The position numbers and the translations under genes are program-made. From a virus: a stretch of DNA of 64,000 nt. Where the stretch lies: the IMG/VR virus record IMGVR_UViG_3300037189_023253, positions 38,608-102,607 of that record; one strand, 5' to 3'. The notes below the pieces were generated by a model that saw only the letters and a list, made by a program, of their open reading frames with translations, had not been told where the DNA came from and ran no database searches. Below, piece by piece: positions 1-7,621 of this stretch. Numbering within the stretch: position 1 is the stretch's first letter; the number at the start of each line of letters is the position of its first letter.

Positions 1-130
1 CGGATCCATAATAATCGTCATTGATATTATCCGTCGAATGAGCACCAACGTAAAACTTGTTGTTAATCAAATTGACGGTTTTATAGACTATATGATATTT
101 TCGTTTGAGTTGTAATGTTGTGTTTGCCAT
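1..130 (-). CDS. GIY-YIG homing endonuclease, N-terminal part (runs off window)
   Basis: The reverse strand from 130 down to the window edge encodes 43 codons with no stop. They include HIVYKTVNLINNKFYVGAHS near residues 13-32, which fits the first two strands of a GIY-YIG nuclease (here VYK and FYVG). This is the N-terminal part only; the rest lies outside the window. Phage genes of this kind are usually free-standing homing endonucleases. A late-type ACATAAATAC box (reverse strand, near 170) and an AAAGG ribosome site lie upstream. The family call is good; the gene's target is unknown. Confidence 0.7.
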   Translation of the reverse strand, partial: MANTTLQLKRKYHIVYKTVNLINNKFYVGAHSTDNINDDYYGS

Positions 131-137
131 TGACTAG

Positions 138-165
138 TTGACCTTTAAAATGCGTGTGCTATAAG
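138..165 (+). promoter_or_regulatory. sigma70-like promoter for the UV endonuclease gene
   Basis: TTGACC (138-143), a 16-base spacer and TATAAG (160-165) lie 30-50 bases before the uvsE start, with AAAAGG at 186-191 as ribosome site. Early-type promoter by pattern only. Confidence 0.6.
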
Positions 166-193
166 TATTTATGTATTTGCTTGCAAAAGGTGT

Positions 194-1222
194 ATGATGA
201 TTAATCAAAGAATTGGATTTTGTTGCAAATGGCTGAATTCCACCACTGAAAGCAAGGACAAGAAGATCCGTGCGGCGGAACGGGAACTCAACACCTCCAG
301 TACCACAGTAGCATGGCTCAATCGACAACCGGTATCAGTAGCCGAGGATCGCCTGTGGGAGGTGATGCAGCACAATCTGCAAAGCGTGAAGAACGTTCTT
401 GCCCGCGTTGCAACCTTGGACAAAAGGTTGCACATGATGCGATTGTCCTCAGACCTCTTGCCGATGTACACCGAATCCACATGGGGATATTTTTGGAAGA
501 AATCTGATGTTCGATCATTTTATGAAAAACAATTTGCCGAGATTGGTGAATTCGCACGTGCCAATGACATCCGGTTGAGTTTCCATCCTGGACAGTTCTG
601 CGTGCTAGCATCAAGTGATCTGCAGATCGTCATGCGCAGCATCGAGGAATTTGAATACCATGTAGACATGGCACGCATGATGGGATATGGATCCTCCTGG
701 CATGACCACGGATTCAAGATCAACGTCCACATCAGCGGGCGCGAAGGACCATTTGGTATCCGTGGTGCATTGCATGCCATGTCTCCCGAGGCTCGCAATC
801 TCATCACCATCGAAAACGAGGAAATGAAGTGGGGCATCGATGACTGCCTCGAGCTAGAAAAGGATGTTGCGCTGGTGCTTGACATCCATCATCACCTGAT
901 CCATACCGGCGGAGAATACATGGATCCCAAGGATGATCGATGGAAGCGTGTAGTTGCCAGCTGGCGCGGTGTTCGCCCTACGATCCATTACAGCCTCAGC
1001 CGAGAAGATGTTTTGGTAAATCACTGTGTCAATACCCTGCCAGATGTTAACACTCTGCTGGAAAACAAGATATCCAACAAGTCTAGATTGCGTGCCCATA
1101 GTGATGATGCTTGGAACACCGCCGTAAATACATGGGCATTGGGATTCTGGCCCGATGCGGACATCATGCTGGAGGCTAAGTGGAAGAACATGGCAGCAAA
1201 AACCCTGCTCGAACAGATTTGA
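194..1222 (+). CDS. uvsE: UV DNA damage endonuclease (UvsE/UVDE family)
   Basis: The 342-residue protein is a TIM-barrel apurinic/UV endonuclease of the UvdE family, which nicks DNA 5' of UV photoproducts and starts alternative excision repair. Visible family signatures are GFCCKW near residue 8, the metal-site FHPGQF near 130-135, ENEE near 206 and LDIHHH near 228-233. The length suits the family, which is about 300-350 residues. Two ATG codons are adjacent (194 and 197), preceded by AAAAGG. A phage copy would repair its own genome in sunlit water. The family is clear; the exact start is uncertain by one codon. Confidence 0.92.
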   Translation: MMINQRIGFCCKWLNSTTESKDKKIRAAERELNTSSTTVAWLNRQPVSVAEDRLWEVMQHNLQSVKNVLARVATLDKRLHMMRLSSDLLPMYTESTWGYFWKKSDVRSFYEKQFAEIGEFARANDIRLSFHPGQFCVLASSDLQIVMRSIEEFEYHVDMARMMGYGSSWHDHGFKINVHISGREGPFGIRGALHAMSPEARNLITIENEEMKWGIDDCLELEKDVALVLDIHHHLIHTGGEYMDPKDDRWKRVVASWRGVRPTIHYSLSREDVLVNHCVNTLPDVNTLLENKISNKSRLRAHSDDAWNTAVNTWALGFWPDADIMLEAKWKNMAAKTLLEQI

Positions 1223-1254
1223 GATATCGTACCACCGATATATCAAAGCTGACC

Positions 1255-1455
1255 ATGAGCAACTGGAATCCGGTATGGGTCAGCAGAGTCTACGATCCAT
1301 TGGTCAACAACCAATGGATCGAACATCGACAAATGGCAGAATGGTGTGAGAGAAACTGCTCCGATGAGTGGTCAGAGGGCTGGTGGCAAGAAGATCTAGC
1401 ATTTTGGTTCAAGTCACAATTTGATGCAATCCTCTTCAGGATGGTATGGCGATAA
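1255..1455 (+). CDS. small tryptophan-rich phage protein
   Basis: A 66-residue ORF starts at ATG 1255, 32 bases after the uvsE stop. It is very rich in tryptophan and charged residues (for example WCERNCSDEWSEGWW). No ribosome site is obvious, so it may be read through from uvsE. No family recognised. It looks like coding sequence, but its function cannot be inferred. Confidence 0.5.
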   Translation: MSNWNPVWVSRVYDPLVNNQWIEHRQMAEWCERNCSDEWSEGWWQEDLAFWFKSQFDAILFRMVWR

Positions 1456-1458
1456 ATA
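1451..1458 (+). promoter_or_regulatory. T4-late-type promoter box GATAAATA
   Basis: GATAAATA lies 30 bases before the ATG at 1489, with GGAG at 1476-1479 between them. In T4 the sole late-promoter element is TATAAATA at -10. This is the cleanest plus-strand example in the window of the nATAAATA boxes that recur ahead of many genes. Confidence 0.6.
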
Positions 1459-1488
1459 TCGCAAACATATTAATTGGAGTGTAGCTCA

Positions 1489-2427
1489 ATGAAGCTCAGC
1501 ACGATTTCTACCCGATCAAATCCACTGATTGATCGGTCCAGGATTGACATCGACGTGACATCTAGATTGGGCCCTGCGATACAGCAGCATTTATCAGGGC
1601 TAGAAGAGCTATGCAAGATACTGCCAAACTGCGCAGATCTACAAGAAAAGCTCAATGAACTCAAAGCGTTGTTTTCTTCGGTCGTAACCTTGGGCACCAA
1701 TGTATTAGAAGCAGATAATACCGCACCCCGGGTGTATAATTATGACGAATCAAAGCCGTTCAGCCAACAGATGGTGAGAACCGGTGCCGGTGCTGAACGC
1801 ATTGGATACCTGCCAACCAAGATCATAAACGAAGCTGGTCGCGTTGAGAGCCTTGTCAAGGATGTCGACATGATTGAACGCATGTCAAGGGAAAATAAGG
1901 GCATGCAAGCCGACGATGTGCAGGACTCGATCGACAAACTTTTGCATTTTAACAAGCAGCTGATCAACAGCGTGCAGGTATTCAACGAAGCCGTAACCGA
2001 GATGAAAACCATGCTTGGTCCAAAGACCGAGATCGGAGAAGGATCAACGCTGCTTGACAACAGCGTAACCAAGCTCGAAAATAGGTTACATACAATGGTT
2101 AAAAACGGATCAACCTTGGATTACAAGGCCATTGATGAGATAATGCAGCAGATCTGCCGAGAAGACGGTTGTGCTCCGAGCGATCTACACAATCATTTCT
2201 CTGAGAAGAACAACAGCAGTCCAGATGCCTGGGTTCGAAACTTGGAAGAAGGGTTAATGTCGGTGATCAAGGAGTCACATGTGATGGAGCTCTATCAAAC
2301 CATGAAAATCGGTCTTGGAGAAAAAGCCTGGGTTGCAATTTCCAAGAGATTGAGGGCACAAGGGATGGAACCTAAAATAATTGAACAGATCATTAATCGC
2401 GCCGTGATCAATAGCCAATCATTATAG
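1489..2427 (+). CDS. conserved-type phage protein, unknown function (helical)
   Basis: A 312-residue protein beginning MKLSTISTRSNPL. The ATG at 1489 is chosen over an upstream TTG because GGAG sits 9 bases before it and a late-type box is at 1451. The sequence is predicted largely helical with charged, coiled-coil-like stretches (residues about 25-55 and 115-165), with no catalytic motif. Late-type expression suggests a structural or assembly role, which is inference. Its stop overlaps the end of the convergent oxygenase gene by 6 bases. Confidence 0.75.
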   Translation: MKLSTISTRSNPLIDRSRIDIDVTSRLGPAIQQHLSGLEELCKILPNCADLQEKLNELKALFSSVVTLGTNVLEADNTAPRVYNYDESKPFSQQMVRTGAGAERIGYLPTKIINEAGRVESLVKDVDMIERMSRENKGMQADDVQDSIDKLLHFNKQLINSVQVFNEAVTEMKTMLGPKTEIGEGSTLLDNSVTKLENRLHTMVKNGSTLDYKAIDEIMQQICREDGCAPSDLHNHFSEKNNSSPDAWVRNLEEGLMSVIKESHVMELYQTMKIGLGEKAWVAISKRLRAQGMEPKIIEQIINRAVINSQSL

Positions 2428-3111
2428 GTCAACGAGATCAAATAGCTCAAGTGGATGGATTTTTTCAAAGAATGGATTTGGTTTCCATTCGCCGTCCACT
2501 TGATCAAACCAGGTAACAAAGCTTAGAATCAAATGCGTTCGATCGAGATCACTTGCATCGTTTGAATATACCCGATGAAATCGGCTTTGATCAAACGCAT
2601 ATGCGTGCCCCGGTATCAATGACATGGGGGCAGAATTGTCCATTTGGAATTGATAGGTAAGGTCACTTGACAGGGGTATTACCACCCTGAGAACCTCAAA
2701 CGGTGATTCATCTCGATGCCAATCGAGATGACCTCGTATCCGTGCTCCCAGGCTTTTTCCGGATAGCTGCGTGATCTTGCATCGTACCATCGGAAATGAT
2801 CCAAATCCATCTAACAGCCCGGGTACAACTTCTTGATCATAGGACAGTGTATCCTGATAATCGGCCCGATTATCACTATTACCACAAAGCTGTTTTGAAT
2901 ACGGTATGATACCACAGCTTTGGCTATAATGCAATCCTGTGCCGGTGTACCAGGGTTGATTCGGCCATTCGTGCCGATCAGCATCTTGCCAATACTTTAA
3001 AAATCTTTCCAGGATGCTGGTACGGTTAATAGGTCTCGATCTAATTGTTGATCCACGTAATTTAATTGGTTTGAAACTATATTTCTTTCGAAGCTGCTCA
3101 AACACCGGCAT
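2422..3111 (-). CDS. 2-oxoglutarate/Fe(II) oxygenase, aspartyl-hydroxylase-like
   Basis: The 229-residue protein carries a facial-triad pattern: HLDWHRDE at residues 128-135, the distal histidine in RFHRVYSND (H179), and an arginine (R191) in the final strand that would bind 2-oxoglutarate. The layout resembles aspartyl/asparaginyl beta-hydroxylases and other double-stranded beta-helix oxygenases common in phages. The substrate is unknown; protein or nucleic-acid hydroxylation are both possible. It sits on the minus strand between oppositely directed phage genes and abuts the next minus-strand gene, so the two are probably co-transcribed. Confidence 0.75.
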   Translation of the reverse strand: MPVFEQLRKKYSFKPIKLRGSTIRSRPINRTSILERFLKYWQDADRHEWPNQPWYTGTGLHYSQSCGIIPYSKQLCGNSDNRADYQDTLSYDQEVVPGLLDGFGSFPMVRCKITQLSGKSLGARIRGHLDWHRDESPFEVLRVVIPLSSDLTYQFQMDNSAPMSLIPGHAYAFDQSRFHRVYSNDASDLDRTHLILSFVTWFDQVDGEWKPNPFFEKIHPLELFDLVDL

Positions 3112-3114
3112 GGA

Positions 3115-3651
3115 TCACCAATAACCACCCTTGACCTTTGAACTTGGTGCTCGGCAGCTCCAGTACCTTGCGGTCTTTGGATCTTTTGCGGTTGCGCAAT
3201 GATGACGCGCGGCAAAACTCTTGCGGCGTTTAGCATCTCCCTTGCGGACGCGCAGCTTGCTGCCCTTTTCACTGCCAAATTCAACCTTTTTAGCCACCGT
3301 TCGACCTTGGGCATCTTTGCGGCCACTGTTAACATAGACCTTGTGACGCTTGACACTGCCCTTCATGACTTTTCTCAAAGGCACCGTTTTACCTTGGTAA
3401 ACGGCTTCTTCAATCACATCAGAATCCTCAATCCATCCGTACCTAAGGAAGAAATGCTCATCGTCCTCATAGCTTTCCTCAAGTATTTCGCTCCAGTTAT
3501 CATCGTAGAATCCCTCTTGCCATCCGGTGATCCATAGCGTTTCGGCTAGGCTGTCAGGACGGTAGGGACAATGTATAAGCTCAGACTTAGTACTGTATGC
3601 TGAACGGCCTTCGGATATGATGTGATCGGTGTTGATGTCGTCGTACTTCAT
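3115..3651 (-). CDS. RMF-like domain plus basic C-terminal domain protein
   Basis: The N-terminal third (GRSAY, CPYRPDS, TLWITGWQEGF) resembles the short ribosome-modulation-factor-like motif found in some phage proteins. The C-terminal third (KHKVYV-like start, RRKSFAARHHC, ARYWSCR) matches a small basic domain seen in T4-like phage and algal virus structural proteins. I chose ATG 3651; an upstream ATG at 3678 would add nine residues but has no better ribosome site. Still longer starts would run into the divergent gene at 3710. The role is unknown, perhaps a virion or ribosome-binding protein. Confidence 0.6.
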   Translation of the reverse strand: MKYDDINTDHIISEGRSAYSTKSELIHCPYRPDSLAETLWITGWQEGFYDDNWSEILEESYEDDEHFFLRYGWIEDSDVIEEAVYQGKTVPLRKVMKGSVKRHKVYVNSGRKDAQGRTVAKKVEFGSEKGSKLRVRKGDAKRRKSFAARHHCATAKDPKTARYWSCRAPSSKVKGGYW

Positions 3652-3675
3652 GTTGATATTTATATCCGTGCAGGC

Positions 3676-3683
3676 CATAAATA
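3676..3683 (+). promoter_or_regulatory. T4-late-type promoter box CATAAATA
   Basis: CATAAATA lies 26 bases before the ATG at 3710, with GGAG at 3693-3696 between. Same spacing logic as the box at 1451. Confidence 0.5.
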
Positions 3684-3709
3684 CACCACGATGGAGAAAC
3701 CGTAAGACA

Positions 3710-4066
3710 ATGCTGATCAAAGATCTTGTTGAATCCACACATAGGGTCGACTTTCCAAAAACCGCAACGGATGCGATGCCAAACGCCATCACATCTCCTG
3801 GCATGGATCAGTATTACGAATACTATCGATTCCTCGTGGCGGTTGCTGGTTTTCCATCCAGCAACATACCTACCGATGGTCCGATACATAACGGTCCATT
3901 GATGGTACCATATACCGACGTTGAGCGCGAGCACTCGATAAACGTTTTGAAAAAAATGGGAAAAAATGTCAAGCATTTGGTCAATCAACCGAGCAAAGAA
4001 TCTAAAAATCGAAATGTTGTGAGCCCAGTGAGAAAATTTATTGATCCAGATGGAGACAACCGATGA
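3710..4066 (+). CDS. small phage protein with MxIKDL leader, paralogue of next gene
   Basis: A 118-residue protein starting MLIKDLVES. It shares three features with the following gene: the I-K-D-(L/I) amino terminus, a central YEYYRFLVA/YRQYRHLVA block, and a carboxy-terminal (V/A)SPVRKF. ATG 3710 follows GGAG and a late-type box. It overlaps the next start by the ATGA arrangement, so translation is probably coupled. Such short paralogues are scattered in T4-like aquatic phages; function not known. Confidence 0.7.
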   Translation: MLIKDLVESTHRVDFPKTATDAMPNAITSPGMDQYYEYYRFLVAVAGFPSSNIPTDGPIHNGPLMVPYTDVEREHSINVLKKMGKNVKHLVNQPSKESKNRNVVSPVRKFIDPDGDNR

Positions 4067-4446
4067 AAATCAAGGACATATTAGAAGGTTACGAGATACG
4101 AAACGGTCTAAAATTTACCTTGCCCCCGACTTATATCATGACAGATCTTCCAAATAATGATGCATATCGCCAATATAGGCATCTCGTAGCATTGGCTGCT
4201 GCTAGGGCAAATTCAGAAAAGGATACTGATACTCCAATGACCGATGAAAGTGCTTGGGGAGAAAATCAAACCGTGGTATGCTACGTGCCAGAGGATTATG
4301 AAACACTGGTGCTTGCTAATAAGATCATGGGTGTTGACAAAAAGGCATTAACAGCAACACCGAGCCAAGAAGCTCCGTGGAGAGATGTTGCTAGTCCGGT
4401 TCGAAAGTTTGTCGACATAATCGAAGCGGCACAAAAACAAAAATAA
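4063..4446 (+). CDS. small phage protein with MKIKDIL leader, paralogue of previous gene
   Basis: A 127-residue protein starting MKIKDILEG. It shares the YRQYRHLVA-type central block and the ASPVRKFVD tail with the preceding gene, to which it is joined by a four-base ATGA overlap. It looks like a tandem duplication with divergence. The common N-terminal leader also resembles the start of the gene at 5871 (MKLSEFID). Function unknown; structural or scaffold-related use is only a guess. Confidence 0.7.
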   Translation: MKIKDILEGYEIRNGLKFTLPPTYIMTDLPNNDAYRQYRHLVALAAARANSEKDTDTPMTDESAWGENQTVVCYVPEDYETLVLANKIMGVDKKALTATPSQEAPWRDVASPVRKFVDIIEAAQKQK

Positions 4447-4483
4447 TGACCATTTTTAGAAAATCAACCATAATATAACGATC

Positions 4484-4948
4484 ATGGGACAGCAACTATA
4501 TGAAAATCACGCGCACGGTACAATAGCCAAGTTATGTCTCAGTGATGCAAGCGCGACAAACTTATCACAGTGGTGCTTTGAAAACGGTGTACCGTGCATC
4601 GATGAAAGAAAGCTACATTGCACGGTGCTGTTCAGTAAAAAACCGGTTATCCATCTAACGAGATTAAACGACGCTAGACTGATGGTTCCGGCAAAAATCA
4701 TTGGATGGAAAAAGCTTGGCCCGGCCCTAACGCTGGAATTGTATGCACCAAAGGCCACAAGGTTACATAAGTGGATGATCGAGCAAGGCGGTACCCATGA
4801 ATATCCGGATTTTATTGCCCACACGTCAGTGACGTACGATTGGCCAGTTGATACAACTCCGCGGCGATTTCCCGAAATGGTTCTCGAATTTACCAAATTG
4901 GCTGTGCAAGGCATAGATCCAGAATTTTCTCCAAACACATCATCGTAA
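4484..4948 (+). CDS. acb1: Acb1-like 2H phosphoesterase (anti-CBASS candidate)
   Basis: The 154-residue protein has the two H-x-T/S motifs of 2H phosphoesterases: HCT at residues 45-47 (in KLHCTVLFSKKP) and HTS at 113-115 (in AHTSVTYD). Length, motif spacing and the GGTHEYPDF block before the second motif fit phage T4 Acb1 (gene 57B). T4 Acb1 cleaves cyclic di- and trinucleotides and so silences CBASS immunity; as I recall, its catalytic histidines are at nearly the same positions. Other 2H enzymes act on RNA ends, so substrate is inferred from the overall resemblance. It lies downstream of the late-type paralogue pair. Confidence 0.75.
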   Translation: MGQQLYENHAHGTIAKLCLSDASATNLSQWCFENGVPCIDERKLHCTVLFSKKPVIHLTRLNDARLMVPAKIIGWKKLGPALTLELYAPKATRLHKWMIEQGGTHEYPDFIAHTSVTYDWPVDTTPRRFPEMVLEFTKLAVQGIDPEFSPNTSS

Positions 4949-4966
4949 TTCAAAAGGATTAATTTA

Positions 4967-5293
4967 ATGACGGTAACATATACATGGATTTTTAGCCAAT
5001 TTGATACCAAGCCGAGCTACGACGGTTTAACCGATGTTGTATCGGTGGTACACTGGAGATATACAGGTGTCGATGACACGGGAGTTTCGGCGTCGAACTA
5101 CGGAACAACTTCTATGCCGGATCCGAATCCGACCGAATTTGTTCCGTATGCAGACATTACCGAGGAAATGACCGAGCAGTGGATGGAATCTACAATGGAT
5201 GTACCGGCACTGCAAGCTAATATCGCGTCTCAGATCGAATACATCAAAAATCCGCCGATCGTTGCGATGACGCCGCCGTTCGAAGCGGCTTAA
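4967..5293 (+). CDS. conserved small phage protein (TWIFSQFDTKP type)
   Basis: A 108-residue acidic protein, starting MTVTYTWIFSQFDTKP with GLTDVVSVVHWRYTG near residues 20-35. It resembles a short conserved protein of T4-like cyanophages that appears to begin with beta strands and ends in a proline-rich tail. AAAGG-like sequence precedes ATG 4967. A strong hairpin follows. No function known; possibly a minor virion protein. Confidence 0.65.
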   Translation: MTVTYTWIFSQFDTKPSYDGLTDVVSVVHWRYTGVDDTGVSASNYGTTSMPDPNPTEFVPYADITEEMTEQWMESTMDVPALQANIASQIEYIKNPPIVAMTPPFEAA

Positions 5294-5304
5294 TATTACT
5301 AGGG

Positions 5305-5339
5305 CTGGATCTTCTGCCTATTCTTGGCAGAAGATCCAG
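5305..5339. terminator. bidirectional hairpin between convergent genes
   Basis: A perfect 14-bp stem (5305-5318 with 5326-5339) and 7-base loop lie between the plus-strand stop at 5293 and the minus-strand stop at 5346. No long T run follows, but placement between convergent genes argues for a terminator. Confidence 0.65.
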
Positions 5340-5345
5340 AAGACG

Positions 5346-5708
5346 TTAAGCCTGCCTGGTTAGGTAGGTAACCCGGACCGATTGGGCTCCGAAGAACTCC
5401 TTAACCGTGTCTATGACGGTTTGATTGTCGTAAGGTTTACAGCTGAACACATCAAGATACATGGTATTGTCTAGTTCGACAAAATGTGCAGCAATGTTAG
5501 AGGTTTCTATAAGCTGCATCATCGAATAACCGGCTTTAGCCGGGTCGTGCGTAGCAAAATGCTCGATAATAGTATCACCGTATGCTACCATATCGATTCG
5601 TTTGATCAGTTCGTCAGTAAACGCCTTGATGTTTTCGCGGCTGGATATCTTTTGGTGATCGCAACCGCCGCAGTCTAAAACTAGGTGATAACCCCAATAC
5701 TTGCTCAT
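5346..5708 (-). CDS. speD: S-adenosylmethionine decarboxylase (SpeD-like)
   Basis: The 120-residue protein matches the small viral AdoMet decarboxylase type. It starts WGYHLVLDCGGC, has IEHFATHDPAKAGYSMMQLIETSNIAAHF in mid-sequence (read here in parts), then the DVFSCKPYD block near the end. In this family the serine of the IETS motif would be the self-cleavage site that becomes the pyruvoyl cofactor. The product, decarboxylated AdoMet, is the aminopropyl donor for spermidine. Isolated phage copies may boost polyamines or feed a nucleobase modification. GGAGG precedes the start at 5708. Confidence 0.8.
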   Translation of the reverse strand: MSKYWGYHLVLDCGGCDHQKISSRENIKAFTDELIKRIDMVAYGDTIIEHFATHDPAKAGYSMMQLIETSNIAAHFVELDNTMYLDVFSCKPYDNQTVIDTVKEFFGAQSVRVTYLTRQA

Positions 5709-5870
5709 TTGTCCTCCAATTTAAATACACGAGCACATATTATAAACGTCTACAACCTTTGGTGCCAATATCATAAATATCAGCATGATCCGCAAACATG
5801 CTCGAATGGCCAACCAATTTTGACATTCAACGCATGGGTGTTGGGACCTTTAAACTGATGAGAGAACAAA

Positions 5871-6419
5871 ATGAAGTTATCAGAATTCATTGATCAACCG
5901 AGCCTCGATCAAAAGACCCCGTCTCCCGAAGGATTGGCATACCGGTACGGACTCTCGTTGGATGAGATGTTTGATAAAACGTTTGTTGGGATAATAGTCG
6001 AGCTAGAACACACCAGCAACGTCATGATTGCAATGGAAATTGCGCTTGATCATCTCGGCGAACGCATCGACTATTACGACGAGCTATCAAAAATGGAAGT
6101 CGGGCCATCCTCAGAAGTTGATGGTCCAACAACTCCGCTGACCACCGATGATGATGACGATGTTGACGAAGCTCGCACTAGAATGGGCGAGCCGGGTAAG
6201 AAACGCCGAAAGGTATATCCTGGACAAAGCTCTGCAACCTTGGCAAACTATGTTGCACGGAAATACGGTGGTGAAATTGGATGCGGTCGAGCAGCCCAGA
6301 TAATCAATGACCCAGACGTTAACAACAACATTAAAAAGAGGGCCGTTTGGTACAAGAGCTTGCACTGCCGGGGGCGCAAGCAGGTTCGAGAAGAAGATCC
6401 AAATTCCCGCGAAATCTAG
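5871..6419 (+). CDS. phage protein with DUF5661-like domain and basic C-terminus
   Basis: A 182-residue protein. Residues about 20-75 contain ELEHTSNVMIAMEIALDHL followed by DYYDELSKME, which matches a small helical phage domain (DUF5661 type). A very acidic linker (DDDDDVDEA) follows. Residues about 105-175 are basic with MGEPGKKRRKVYPGQ and several cysteines. The MKLSEFID start echoes the genes at 3710 and 4063. A CATAAATA box lies about 90 bases upstream. Function unknown; a DNA- or capsid-associated role is possible. Confidence 0.65.
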   Translation: MKLSEFIDQPSLDQKTPSPEGLAYRYGLSLDEMFDKTFVGIIVELEHTSNVMIAMEIALDHLGERIDYYDELSKMEVGPSSEVDGPTTPLTTDDDDDVDEARTRMGEPGKKRRKVYPGQSSATLANYVARKYGGEIGCGRAAQIINDPDVNNNIKKRAVWYKSLHCRGRKQVREEDPNSREI

Positions 6420-6456
6420 GGTTGCATACCAAGACATAGACACTATTAAATAGTGT

Positions 6457-7059
6457 ATGGATCTAAATTTACCGTCCCAGGGATCAACATTGACCATATG
6501 GGATATCGACGATACCTTGTTTAAAACCACAGCCAGGGTTATAGTTCGTAAAAAACACGGACCTCCCATCGAACTGACCGGATCTGAGTTTAATAGCTAT
6601 GAGTTAGCACCGGATGAGGAATTCGATTTCTGCCAATTCGATGACGCTCGGTTGTTTTATGCCACCAGCATACCAATAGAAAACATTTGGAAAACCGCCC
6701 AAAATACCCTGGATAACATCGGCAAGCATCCGGGATCAAGAATGGTCATAGTCACAGCTAGGCGCGATCTAGACGATAGGGATCTATTCCTTGATACCTT
6801 TAGAAGACACGGTCTTAACATGGACAAGGTACATGTGTTTCGTGCTGGTAATCTCAACCACGGTAGCTCAGCTGCCAACAAGCAGGTCATAATCAGGGAT
6901 CTTTTAATCAATAGTGATTATACCGAAGCAAGATTGTTTGATGACCATTTGGATAATCTCCGTGCATTCTTGGAACTAAAACAGGAATTCCCGCACATCA
7001 CGTTCAAGGCATTTCCGGTCGGCCATGCAGGTAAGATTGGAAACGCAATTATTGTTTGA
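6457..7059 (+). CDS. HAD-superfamily phosphatase (RNA-repair type)
   Basis: The 200-residue protein has the HAD nucleophile motif DIDDTL near residue 16, a second motif in IVTARRD near 90, and a late acidic motif in LFDDHLDNL near 155. Its plan resembles HAD domains linked to nucleic-acid end repair in phages, including the 3'-phosphatase half of polynucleotide kinase. An ATTAAATA box inside a short palindrome ends only 4 bases before ATG 6457 and no ribosome site is seen. It may act with the kinase at 47247 and RNA ligase at 43448-45297. Confidence 0.65.
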   Translation: MDLNLPSQGSTLTIWDIDDTLFKTTARVIVRKKHGPPIELTGSEFNSYELAPDEEFDFCQFDDARLFYATSIPIENIWKTAQNTLDNIGKHPGSRMVIVTARRDLDDRDLFLDTFRRHGLNMDKVHVFRAGNLNHGSSAANKQVIIRDLLINSDYTEARLFDDHLDNLRAFLELKQEFPHITFKAFPVGHAGKIGNAIIV

Positions 7060-7109
7060 TTGCCTAATAGGAGCTATTCTTTGGTATCTTTCCAAAGGAG
7101 GAAATCCCT

Positions 7110-7598
7110 ATGACAATATTGATCGCACATCGTGGATTGATAACCGGTCCAGATCCCAGCATTGAAAATCATCCAGAAACCATTCAACTGGCTAGATCAC
7201 TTGGCTACGACGTTGAGATAGATCTGTGGTTTTCAAACCAAAATTGGTACTTAGGCCACGACGGCCAGCAACATGAAATCAGCATTGATTGGTTAGCATC
7301 GGTTGATCGCAACAACTACTTGGATAGACACCATTTATGGATTCATGCTAAAAATATCGAAGCGTTGTATCAACTGAAAAAGCTAAAATGGGAAGGCCAT
7401 TTATTTTATCATCAAACCGATGATGTTGTTATAACCAGCACCGGCTATCTGTGGACCTATCCGGGCAAGCTTTTAACACCGCTGTCAGTATGCGTGATGC
7501 CGGAATGGTGTGGTCAGTTAGAGAATGCCGGATCGATCAGCGTTTATGGATATTGCACCGATTATGTGGAGCTCTTAGCTGGCACGAGTTCTAGCTGA
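7110..7598 (+). CDS. glycerophosphodiester phosphodiesterase-like protein
   Basis: The 162-residue protein begins TILIAHRGL, contains IENHPETI near residues 22-30, DVEIDLWF near 36-43 and LGHDG near 50. These are the hallmark positions of the GDPD TIM-barrel family (HRG, EN, E-x-D, HD). At 162 residues it is shorter than the usual 230-250, so the barrel may be minimal or the activity altered. Its best ribosome site in the area is AAAGGAGG just before ATG 7110. Possible roles are host lipid turnover or processing of a phosphodiester in surface glycans; both are inferred. Confidence 0.65.
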   Translation: MTILIAHRGLITGPDPSIENHPETIQLARSLGYDVEIDLWFSNQNWYLGHDGQQHEISIDWLASVDRNNYLDRHHLWIHAKNIEALYQLKKLKWEGHLFYHQTDDVVITSTGYLWTYPGKLLTPLSVCVMPEWCGQLENAGSISVYGYCTDYVELLAGTSSS

Positions 7599-7606
7599 GC
7601 ACCGTC

Positions 7607-7614
7607 GGTAAATA
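7607..7614 (+). promoter_or_regulatory. late-type box GGTAAATA abutting the start codon
   Basis: GGTAAATA ends 8 bases before ATG 7622 and no ribosome site lies between. If used as a T4-type late promoter, the transcript would start at or next to the ATG. Confidence 0.4.
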
Positions 7615-7621
7615 TCACATC

